Assembly (NCBI GenBank): GCA_051747505.1
Contig: JBNJGE010000206.1
Coordinates: 1 to 6,491, forward strand
Length of the DNA: 6,491 nucleotides
Direction: 5' to 3'
Source of the DNA: Albimonas sp051747505
GTDB lineage: Bacteria; Pseudomonadota; Alphaproteobacteria; Rhodobacterales; Rhodobacteraceae
In this document: in pieces, positions 1 to 5,467 of the stretch
Numbering within the stretch: the stretch's first letter is position 1
How the letters are laid out: every line of letters starts with the position of its first letter
Program-made: the position numbers and the translations under genes
The notes under the pieces: model-generated
Databases searched by the model: none
Told to the model about the DNA's origin: nothing
Seen by the model: the letters and a program-made list of their open reading frames with translations, nothing else

Positions 1-75
1 ACCCGCTATGACCGGTGCGCCGACCTCTTCCTGGCCGCCGTCACAATCGCCGCAATCGTCCTGTTCTGGTTGTGA
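1..75 (+). mobile_element. IS5-family transposase, C-terminal end only (left-truncated by window)
   Basis: The frame starting at base 1 reads 24 residues, beginning TRYDRCADLFLAAV and ending VLFWL, then TGA at 73-75. The pattern TRYD-x-x-A-x-x-FLA-x-hydrophobic run-W-L-stop is typical of the C-terminus of IS5-superfamily DDE transposases (IS427/IS1031-like groups). The catalytic core and left end lie outside the window, so I cannot say whether the element is intact. It points toward pheS, convergent with it, and ends 198 bp from the pheS stop. The right terminal inverted repeat probably lies just after the stop codon, but it cannot be delimited without the left end. Family assignment is from pattern memory. 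Confidence 0.77.
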
Positions 76-100
76 GTCCTGAGCCTATTTTACGCGCGCT
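73..100. repeat. Direct repeat copy 1 next to the transposase stop (possible IS terminal repeat)
   Basis: Begins with the transposase TGA and contains gtcctgagcct (76-86), followed by a T-rich stretch and acgcgcgct. The same pattern recurs 59 bp further right. Its position immediately after the transposase stop fits an IS right terminal repeat, and GAGCCT-type tips are familiar in IS5-group elements, but the matching left end is outside the window. Confidence 0.5.
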
Positions 101-131
101 CAAAATTCGGGACGGGGCGAAGTCGTGTTCA

Positions 132-161
132 TGGGTCCTGAGCCTGCTTTGCGCGCGCGCT
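132..161. repeat. Direct repeat copy 2 (diverged)
   Basis: Shares the exact 11-mer gtcctgagcct (135-145) with copy 1. It then continues gctttgcgcgcgcgct against attttacgcgcgct, so the similarity spans about 28 bases with a few substitutions and a 2-base length difference. It could be the true element boundary, a remnant of an earlier insertion of a related element, or a duplicated tip. No gene is visible in 76-273. Confidence 0.5.
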
Positions 162-273
162 GGCGCGGGATCCCTCGATTGGCATCGGCAGGCTTCTTGA
201 GCGCCGGATTTGTTGCGGGCGCCATGCCTTCATGGGGCGTCCTCGTTGAAGAGGCCGCCCCCGCTGGCCGGTT

Positions 274-1353
274 TCAGGCGCTCAGGCCGCCGTGCAGCGT
301 GGGCAGGTCCAGCGCCGGGAAGCCGTAATGGCGCAGCCAGCGCAGGTCGCTGTCGAAGAAGGCGCGCAGGTCGGGGATGCCGTATTTGAGCATCGCGATG
401 CGGTCGATGCCGAGCCCGAAGGCGAAGCCCTGCCATTCGGCGGGGTCGATGCCGCCGGCCTGCAGGACCTTCGGGTGGACCATGCCGGAGCCGAGGACCT
501 CGAGCCAGTCGTCGCCCTCGCCGACGCGCAGCTGGCCGTCGACCCAGGAGCAGCGGATATCGACCTCGGCGGAGGGCTCGGTGAAGGGGAAGTGGGAGGC
601 GCGGAAGCGGGTCTCCACCCCCTCGACCTCGAAGAAGGCGGCGAAGAACTCCTCCAGCACCCATTTCAGGTTGGCCATGGAGATGTCGCGGCCGACGGCC
701 AGCCCCTCGATCTGGTGGAACATCGGGGTGTGGGTCTGGTCGTAGTCGGAGCGGTAGACGCGCCCCGGGGCGATCACGCGCATGGGCGCGCCGCGTTGCT
801 GCATGGCGCGGATCTGCACCGGGGAGGTGTGGGTGCGCAGGACGTGGGGGTGCGGCTCGTCCGGGTCGTGGGCGAGGTAGAAGGTGTCCATCTCCGCCCG
901 GGCGGGGTGGTGGGCGGGGATGTTGAGAGCGTCGAAGTTGTACCAGTCGCTCTCCACCTGCGGGCCCTCGGCGAGCTCGAAGCCGAGATCGGCGAAGATG
1001 GCGGTGACCTCGTCCATGACCTGGCTGACGGGGTGGATCGTGCCGCGCGGGCGGGGGCGCGCGGGGAGGGTGACGTCGAGCCACTCGGTGGCGAGGCGGG
1101 CCTCGAGCGCGGCGTCGGCCAGCGCCGCCTTGCGGGCGGCCAGGGCGGAGTTGAGCTCGTCCTTGAGGGCGTTGAGGGCGGGGCCGGCGGTCTTGCGCTC
1201 CTCCGGGCTCATCTTGCCCAGTTCGCGCATGCGGAGGCTGACCTCGCCCTTCTTGCCGAGGGCGGCGACGCGGACGGACTCGAGCGCGGACTCGTCCCCG
1301 GCCTCGGCGATGCGCGCGAGCCAGGTCGCGCGGAGCTGGTCCAGGTCCTCCAT
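274..1353 (-). CDS. pheS: Phenylalanine--tRNA ligase alpha subunit (PheS)
   Basis: Cytoplasmic class II aminoacyl-tRNA synthetase subunit. With PheT it forms an alpha2beta2 enzyme that charges tRNA-Phe with phenylalanine using ATP. The protein has 359 residues, normal for alphaproteobacteria. An N-terminal helical tRNA-binding arm (about 1-90, with ALGKKGEVS at 31-39) precedes the catalytic core: motif 1 region from IHPVSQVMDE (106-115) to NIPAHHPARAE (144-154), THTSPVQ (174-180), motif 2 GRVYRSDYDQTHTPMFHQ (197-214), the phenylalanine-pocket segment FPFTEPSAEVD (255-265) and motif 3 GFAFGLGIDRIAML (309-322). Ala311 matches E. coli Ala294 of the amino-acid pocket. The ATG at 1353 is chosen because GGAGGA stands 4 bases upstream; an in-frame ATG at 1365 (adding MEDP) lacks a good ribosome site. 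pheT does not follow directly; an IS5-type end lies 198 bp beyond the stop. The gene follows the transporter gene by 65 bp. Confidence 0.97.
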   Translation of the reverse strand: MEDLDQLRATWLARIAEAGDESALESVRVAALGKKGEVSLRMRELGKMSPEERKTAGPALNALKDELNSALAARKAALADAALEARLATEWLDVTLPARPRPRGTIHPVSQVMDEVTAIFADLGFELAEGPQVESDWYNFDALNIPAHHPARAEMDTFYLAHDPDEPHPHVLRTHTSPVQIRAMQQRGAPMRVIAPGRVYRSDYDQTHTPMFHQIEGLAVGRDISMANLKWVLEEFFAAFFEVEGVETRFRASHFPFTEPSAEVDIRCSWVDGQLRVGEGDDWLEVLGSGMVHPKVLQAGGIDPAEWQGFAFGLGIDRIAMLKYGIPDLRAFFDSDLRWLRHYGFPALDLPTLHGGLSA

Positions 1354-1357
1354 GGGG

Positions 1358-1363
1358 TCCTCC
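1358..1363 (-). promoter_or_regulatory. Ribosome binding site of pheS (decides the start)
   Basis: The minus strand reads GGAGGA then CCCC then ATG (1353). This strong Shine-Dalgarno match at short spacing favours the second of two in-frame ATGs. The first ATG (1365) overlaps this site and is preceded only by a weak AGGG. Confidence 0.75.
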
Positions 1364-1370
1364 ATGCCCT

Positions 1371-1420
1371 GAGCTTGTTCCGCCGCGGGCGTAGCATGAT
1401 GGAGGCGGAACGCAAGCCTC
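1371..1420 (-). other. Imperfect inverted repeat in the transporter-pheS gap
   Basis: A perfect 8-bp inverted repeat, gttccgcc (1377-1384) and ggcggaac (1404-1411), surrounds a 19-base loop. Pairing extends outward with small bulges through gagctt (1371-1376) and aagcctc (1414-1420), so one arm overlaps the transporter stop codon. It could fold in the mRNA just upstream of the pheS ribosome site. There is no T-run on either strand, so it is not a standard intrinsic terminator. Function is unknown; it could affect mRNA processing or stability or be a protein-binding site. Confidence 0.4.
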
Positions 1421-2747
1421 AGACGGCGGCGGCCTCGATGCGGCGGCGGAGGTCCGCCTGCGCCTCGGCGTCGATGGGAAAGCGCCAGACGAGAGCGACG
1501 GCGGCGATCTTCAGGACGACGGGGGCGGCGGCGTAGAGGAGGGTCAGCGTCCACAGCGCCGCGGAGGCGTTGGTCTCGGCGGCGGCGTCGAAGCCGGAGA
1601 GGTCGAGGAGCAGCAGCGCGGCGCCGCCGGCGGCGGCCTGGGCGGTCTTGGTGGCGACGGACCAGACGGCGAAATAGGCGCCGGTGCGCTGCTCCCCGGT
1701 CTCGGCGGTGTCGGCGTCGACCACGTCGGCCTGCATGGCGGGGGGGAGGGAGAGGTCGGCGCCCAGCGCGAGGCCGGAGAGGAAGGAGATGACGGCGAAT
1801 GCGACGACGTCGCCGGGGCCGAGCGCAAGCGCCCAGAGGAAGACGACGCCGGCATAGACCATCGCCACCGACCAGACCTTGTGCTTGGGCCAGCGGCGGG
1901 TGGCGCGGCTCCAGAGCGGCGCGCCGAGGATGGCGGCGACGAAGTACAGGATGAGCAGGGGGCCGGCCCAGTCGGGGCTTTCAAGGCGGTGCTGGACGAA
2001 GAAGAGGAAGAGGGCCGCGGGGAGCGCGTTGGCGGCGCCGTTGACGAACCAGGCGGCGAGCAGGCGCAGGAAGGGGCGGTTGGCGAGCGCCAGCCGCGCG
2101 GCGGCGCGCCAGGGGACGCGGCGGCGCGAGAGGTCGGGGCCCTCCGGCGCGCCGGAGACGGCGAGGAGGAAGGCGAGCGGCAGGGCGCCGAGGAGGGCGT
2201 AGAAGATGTTGGCCATGCCCTCGCCCGCGTCGGCGCCCGCGGCGTAGAGGATGGCGGCGCCCACGAGGCCCATGATGCCGACGCTCTCGCGCCAGGCGGT
2301 GACGCGGCTTCGCTCGGCGTAGCCGGCGGCCAGTTCCGCCCCCCAGGCGAGGTAGGGGGTCATGGCGACGGTCCAGGCCAGCGCAAGGGCGGTGAGCCAG
2401 AGGCCGGCGTAGGTGGCGGAGGGCTCCGGCGGGGGCAGGAAGAGATGCCAGGCGGAGACGAGGATGAGCGGCGCGGCGATCAGCATCCAGGGTCGGCGGC
2501 GCCCGCCGAGGCGCGCGACGGCCGCGGGGGTGCGGTCGGACAGCATGCCCATGAGCGGATCGCTGATCGCGTCGAGAAGGCGGGCGGCGAGCAGGAAGGC
2601 GCCGAGCACGGCGAGGTCCGCCCCGAGGGCGGCGTAGTAGGGGGCGGCGTAGACATAGACGGGGAAGTGCAGCGCCTGCAGGGGCGCCATGGGCAGGGCG
2701 TAGGCGGCGAGGGTGCGGGCGCGGAGCGCGGCGTCGGGGCGGGCCAT
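1419..2747 (-). CDS. MFS_2 / GPH-family cation symporter-like membrane transporter
   Basis: Inner-membrane transporter of 442 residues with about twelve hydrophobic segments, a normal length for the glycoside-pentoside-hexuronide:cation symporter (MFS_2) family. Hallmarks: ARLLDAISDPLMGMLSD (55-71) in helix 2, followed by the basic loop GRRRPWML (82-89); PYLAWGAELA and ERSRVTAWRE (131-154); and the C-half signature MQADVVDADTAETGEQRTG (338-356) followed by K367. Asp59 and Asp63 align by eye with MelB cation-site Asp55 and Asp59. Helix 1 (12-42) carries no charged residue and helix 4 has Met129 where MelB has Asp124, so the sugar-binding acidic pair is absent. Start ATG 2747 lacks a clear ribosome site, but the next Met (20) would cut into helix 1. 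The gene lies 53 bp after the TrgA-like gene, in line with lipid-modifying genes. A lipid-related substrate is inferred, not shown. Confidence 0.9.
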   Translation of the reverse strand: MARPDAALRARTLAAYALPMAPLQALHFPVYVYAAPYYAALGADLAVLGAFLLAARLLDAISDPLMGMLSDRTPAAVARLGGRRRPWMLIAAPLILVSAWHLFLPPPEPSATYAGLWLTALALAWTVAMTPYLAWGAELAAGYAERSRVTAWRESVGIMGLVGAAILYAAGADAGEGMANIFYALLGALPLAFLLAVSGAPEGPDLSRRRVPWRAAARLALANRPFLRLLAAWFVNGAANALPAALFLFFVQHRLESPDWAGPLLILYFVAAILGAPLWSRATRRWPKHKVWSVAMVYAGVVFLWALALGPGDVVAFAVISFLSGLALGADLSLPPAMQADVVDADTAETGEQRTGAYFAVWSVATKTAQAAAGGAALLLLDLSGFDAAAETNASAALWTLTLLYAAAPVVLKIAAVALVWRFPIDAEAQADLRRRIEAAAV

Positions 2748-2800
2748 GGCGGGGAGATGGCCCGCCGCGCGGGGCGGTCAATGGACGGCGGGGCGGGGGC

Positions 2801-3328
2801 TCAGGCGTCCGGCGTCTCGTTCTCGTCCCAGAAGCGGTGGAGGACGTCGCAGAGCGGGCCGATGACCACCGCGGCGGCGCCGATGAGGTAGAGGGCGGGG
2901 GAGGCGAGCGCGGCCTCGCCCGTCGTGGCGGCGCGCAGCAGCAGGAAATCGACCAGCTTCATGACCGTGTCGAAGCTGCTGTAGCTGTAGGTGTCCACAA
3001 CCGCCTTGAGGCCGGCGAGCACGCAGAAGGCCAGCAGCGCGACGGCCGCGGCGGTGAGCGAAAGCGTGGCGGTGGTGAGCGCGCCGCGGCCGAGGCCGAG
3101 GCCGAGCACGCGCCAGCCTCCGATCGCGCCGCAGAGCGTGGCGCCGAGATACCAGGGCTTGATGTCGAGATGCTCGCCGGGCGGGAAGACCTGCAAGTGC
3201 AGACGCACCGCCATCGCCGCCGCCAGGGCGAACAGAACGGTCGCCGCCAGCCGGCTGCTTCCGAAGCGGTTCCGCGCGGCCAGGGCGGGGCCCCCGGTGG
3301 CGGGGTCGCGGCCATCCAGTCGTCTCAC
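2801..3328 (-). CDS. TrgA-like small integral membrane protein
   Basis: A 175-residue protein with four predicted membrane segments (about 27-45, 58-78, 84-108, 143-163) and an amphipathic stretch FDTVMKLVDFLLL (119-131). The layout and local motifs match TrgA, the Rhodobacter tellurite-resistance-associated membrane protein family: L-A-A-x-V-L-F-A in helix 1, an acidic/proline loop (FPPGEHLDIKPW), GWRVLGLGLGRG (71-82), a Y-x-x-x-x-D-T-V segment, then a final helix ending DVLHRFW. Biochemical function is unknown. The start is GTG at 3328, supported by GGGAGA upstream; no other start codon is available before helix 1. This gives a 25-residue polar N-terminal extension that typical TrgA proteins, as I remember them, lack. 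It lies 77 bp after cfa and 53 bp before the transporter. The family call is from memory of sequence pattern; an unrelated four-helix protein remains possible. Confidence 0.72.
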   Translation of the reverse strand: MRRLDGRDPATGGPALAARNRFGSSRLAATVLFALAAAMAVRLHLQVFPPGEHLDIKPWYLGATLCGAIGGWRVLGLGLGRGALTTATLSLTAAAVALLAFCVLAGLKAVVDTYSYSSFDTVMKLVDFLLLRAATTGEAALASPALYLIGAAAVVIGPLCDVLHRFWDENETPDA

Positions 3329-3330
3329 GC

Positions 3331-3345
3331 GCTCGTCTCCCGAGC
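3331..3345 (-). promoter_or_regulatory. Hairpin presenting the TrgA-like gene's ribosome binding site
   Basis: The minus strand reads GCTCG-GGAGA-CGAGC, a perfect 5-bp stem with the Shine-Dalgarno core in its 5-base loop. Two bases then precede the GTG start at 3328. The linear spacing from GGAG to GTG is 8 bases, which supports this start. Whether the hairpin modulates translation is inference. Confidence 0.45.
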
Positions 3346-3360
3346 ATTGACCTTACGCAA

Positions 3361-3370
3361 CTTCCGGAAG
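3361..3370. promoter_or_regulatory. Perfect 10-bp palindrome in the cfa / TrgA-like gap
   Basis: cttccggaag is exactly self-complementary and lies 33 bp upstream of the GTG start in the 77-bp gap. It has no loop and no T-run, so it is not a terminator, but it could be a binding site for a dimeric regulator. A 10-bp palindrome can also arise by chance. No convincing -35/-10 pair is visible beside it. Confidence 0.25.
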
Positions 3371-3405
3371 AGTGCCCGAGACGCGCCCGCGCCGCAAGGG
3401 GGCGG

Positions 3406-4623
3406 TCAGGCGGCGCGGCGCAGGGTGAGCTGGGTGACGTCCGTGGTGCGCGCCATGAAGCAGGCGGCGCAGCTGGCGAGGTAGAAGTTCCACATGCGGC
3501 GGAAGCGGTCGTCGAAGCCCATGGGGGCGATGTCGTCCCAGGCCTCGTTGAAGCGCGCGCGCCAGCGGCGGAGCGTCTCGGAGTAGCTGTCCCCGAATTC
3601 GAGGGAGCCCTCCCGGGCCAGCCCGGCGCGGGAGAGCTGGGCCTCCAGCGCGGCGGGGGAGGGCAGCATGCCGCCGGGGAAGATGTATTTCTGGATGAAG
3701 TCCACGCCCTTGCGGTAGCCGTCGAAGAGGTGGTCGGCGACGGTGATGATCTGGAGGGTGGCGCGGGCCTCGGGTTTGAGGCGATCGCGCAGGGAGTCGA
3801 AGAAGACGGGCCAGTACTGCTCGCCCACCGCCTCGAACATCTCGATGGAGGCGACGCCGTCGTAGCGGCCGGTCTCGTCGCGGTAGTCGCGCAGGGCGAT
3901 CTCCACGCGGTCCTCCAGCCCCTCGCGGCGGATGCGCTCGCGCGCGTAGTCGGCCTGGGCCTGGCTGATGGTCAGGGCGGTGACGCGCAGGCCGCGCTCC
4001 TTCGCGGCGTATTCGGCGAAGCCGCCCCAGCCGCAGCCGATCTCCAGCACATGGCCGCCCTCGGGCGCGTCGAGGGCGTCGCAGATGGCGGCGTACTTGT
4101 TGGCCTGGCCGGATTCCAGGCTCTCCTGCGACCCGCGGAAAAGGGCGGAGGAGTAGGTCATGCTGTCGTCGAGCCAGCGGGAGTAGAAGCCGTTGCCGAG
4201 GTCGTAATGGGCGGCGATGTTGCGCCGGGACCCGCGCCGGGTGTTGCGGTTCATCCAGTGGCGCAGGCGCTCCATGGCGCGGGCGAGCGCGGCGCCGGAG
4301 AAGCGGCGCGCCATGCTCTCGTTGTTGAGCAGGGCGACGTCGAGGACGGCCTGCAGGTCGGGGGTGTCCCAGTCGCCGTCCATGTAGGCCTCGGCGAAGC
4401 CGAGCTCGCCGTCGCGCAGCAGGCGGGCGAAGAGGCCCGGGTCGCGGACCTCGATGCGGCCCTCCGGCCCCGGGCGCGGGCCGGCGGCGCGGAATTCGCG
4501 GCCGTCGGGCAGGGCGAAGGTCAGGGCGCCGGCCTCGAGCCGGCCGACCGTGTCGAAGGCCGCGGAGAACCAGCGCGGCAGCTGCGTCTGGCCCCGGGTG
4601 GTCGTCAGCGGCTCTGGCGTCAT
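3406..4623 (-). CDS. Cfa-type SAM-dependent fatty-acyl-phospholipid methyltransferase (cyclopropane-fatty-acid synthase family)
   Basis: Membrane-associated enzyme of 405 residues. The family transfers the methyl group of S-adenosylmethionine to the double bond of unsaturated acyl chains in existing phospholipids. Visible motifs: N-terminal domain with GELGFAEAYMDGDWD (72-86), HYDLGNGFYSRWLDD (139-153), SAM-binding VLEIGCGWGGFAEYAA (192-207), LTISQAQADYA (217-227), EMFEAVG (261-267), FIQKYIFPGGMLPS (309-322) and C-terminal RMWNFYLASCAACFMAR (376-392). Compared by eye with E. coli Cfa, bicarbonate-site residues Glu239, Ile268 and Tyr317 are kept (Glu264, Ile293, Tyr347), but Cys139 is Ser159 and His266 is Gln291. 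The product may therefore be cyclopropane or a methyl-branched/furan precursor. Start ATG 4623 has AAGGAG 6 bases upstream; an in-frame ATG at 4650 has no ribosome site. The gene follows the DUF1365 gene by 32 bp. Confidence 0.94.
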   Translation of the reverse strand: MTPEPLTTTRGQTQLPRWFSAAFDTVGRLEAGALTFALPDGREFRAAGPRPGPEGRIEVRDPGLFARLLRDGELGFAEAYMDGDWDTPDLQAVLDVALLNNESMARRFSGAALARAMERLRHWMNRNTRRGSRRNIAAHYDLGNGFYSRWLDDSMTYSSALFRGSQESLESGQANKYAAICDALDAPEGGHVLEIGCGWGGFAEYAAKERGLRVTALTISQAQADYARERIRREGLEDRVEIALRDYRDETGRYDGVASIEMFEAVGEQYWPVFFDSLRDRLKPEARATLQIITVADHLFDGYRKGVDFIQKYIFPGGMLPSPAALEAQLSRAGLAREGSLEFGDSYSETLRRWRARFNEAWDDIAPMGFDDRFRRMWNFYLASCAACFMARTTDVTQLTLRRAA

Positions 4624-4629
4624 GGGCGG

Positions 4630-4635
4630 CTCCTT
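4630..4635 (-). promoter_or_regulatory. Ribosome binding site of the cfa-type gene (decides the start)
   Basis: The minus strand reads AAGGAG-CCGCCC-ATG, a full Shine-Dalgarno match at 6-base spacing. This selects ATG 4623 over ATG 4650, which follows an A-rich stretch with no ribosome site. Confidence 0.8.
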
Positions 4636-4655
4636 CGCGGCTGCGCCCATTATTT

Positions 4656-5465
4656 CTAGTGCGCGCCGTGCGGCTTGGCAAAGCCGGCGGGCGCTTTTGG
4701 GCCCGGATAGCGGCGGAAGGGGGCGCCCTTGAGCCACAGGCGCAGGGCCTGCCAGTGGATGGCGGCGATGACCTTGAAGGGCAGGAGGGGGACCGAGAGG
4801 GCGAGGCGGGCCAGCGTCGCGTCCGTCAGGGGAAGGCGGACGCCGTTCTGCGCGGCGATCAGGAGGTCGCCGTCCGCGTCGCCCTGCTTGATGCGCAGGG
4901 ACAGCCGCTCGCCCGGGGGGGCGAGGTGGAAGCGGTAGGTCTGGTCCATGCCGATGAAGGGGGAGACGAACATCTCCTTGGTCCGGACATGCCGTCGGGG
5001 GGAGGCGGCGTCGCCCTCGGCGGCCAGCACGTAGGGGATCTGGTCGCCGAAGGTGTTCTTGACCTCGTAGATCACGCTTTCCAGCCGGTCCTCGGCGTCG
5101 TGGCAGTAGTAGACGGAGAGGGGGTTGAAGACCCAGCCGAGCATGCGAGGCATCGCCAGCAGGCGGATGCGCGCGGGGCGGGGGCGGCCGGCTTCCGCCA
5201 GACGGGCCTCCACCCAGGGGCGCAGCGGGGAGCCGTCGCGCGGGCCGTGGTCGCGGTCGTTGTGGGAGAAGAGGCCTCGTGCGTTGCAGGCGAACAGGCG
5301 CAGGCGGGAGGCGGTGTCAGCCAGCCGGTCCACGTCCAGCAGCAGGGTGAAGACGCGGTAGCGGAAGCGGTGGGCGCGCGGGCGCAGGCGCATGTGCATG
5401 ACATGGCCGGCGTAGATCGCGCCCTGCTCCGGGGGGATGGGGGGCATGGCCGGGGTCTCTCCCAT
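4656..5465 (-). CDS. DUF1365 family protein of a fatty-acid-modification cluster
   Basis: A 269-residue protein covering the full DUF1365 domain. Its function is unproven, but it is widely encoded between an FAD amine-oxidase-like gene and a cfa gene, as here. Signatures: AIYAGHVMHMRLRPRAHRF (16-34), LFSHNDRDHG (65-74), GWVFNPLSVYYCHD (110-123), YEVKNTFGD (133-141), HVRTKEMFVSPFIGMD (159-174) and the C-terminal segment IHWQALRLWLKGAPF (236-250). No signal peptide is seen; the hydrophobic stretch at 218-236 is short, so it is probably cytoplasmic or peripheral. The start is uncertain. GTG 5471 would overlap the upstream stop (GTGA), ATG 5465 lies 2 bases after that stop, and ATG 5447 has GGGAG upstream at long spacing. 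I list ATG 5465. All options imply translation coupled to the upstream gene, so the two products are probably made together. Confidence 0.93.
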   Translation of the reverse strand: MGETPAMPPIPPEQGAIYAGHVMHMRLRPRAHRFRYRVFTLLLDVDRLADTASRLRLFACNARGLFSHNDRDHGPRDGSPLRPWVEARLAEAGRPRPARIRLLAMPRMLGWVFNPLSVYYCHDAEDRLESVIYEVKNTFGDQIPYVLAAEGDAASPRRHVRTKEMFVSPFIGMDQTYRFHLAPPGERLSLRIKQGDADGDLLIAAQNGVRLPLTDATLARLALSVPLLPFKVIAAIHWQALRLWLKGAPFRRYPGPKAPAGFAKPHGAH

Positions 5466-5467
5466 GG

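Noticed and set aside
210..245. Possible pheS terminator hairpin (CCATG-cctt-CATGG at about 221-234)
   Set aside because: The stem is only 5 bp without mismatches and has no T-run on either side.
1354..1418. Possible sigma70 promoter upstream of pheS (TTGCGT element)
   Set aside because: Only three of six -35 bases match and no acceptable -10 lies at the proper distance.
292..1536. Long open frame on the plus strand (414 codons) opposite pheS
   Set aside because: Antisense shadow of pheS. The product is Gly/Ala/Val/Arg-rich low-complexity sequence with no recognisable domain, while the minus strand gives a complete PheS.
2762..2777. GC hairpin (ccgcc / ggcgg) between the TrgA-like gene and the transporter
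   Set aside because: Five G-C pairs in very GC-rich DNA are expected by chance, and no T-run follows.
1881..2891. Plus-strand open frame opposite the transporter gene
   Set aside because: Gly/Glu/Arg-rich composition typical of the reverse strand of a hydrophobic GC-rich gene; it runs across the transporter-TrgA boundary.
2778..3347. Minus-strand frame with an ATG at 3347 overlapping the TrgA-like gene
   Set aside because: Arg/Pro/His-rich product with no membrane segments; the adjacent frame gives a coherent four-helix protein with a ribosome site.
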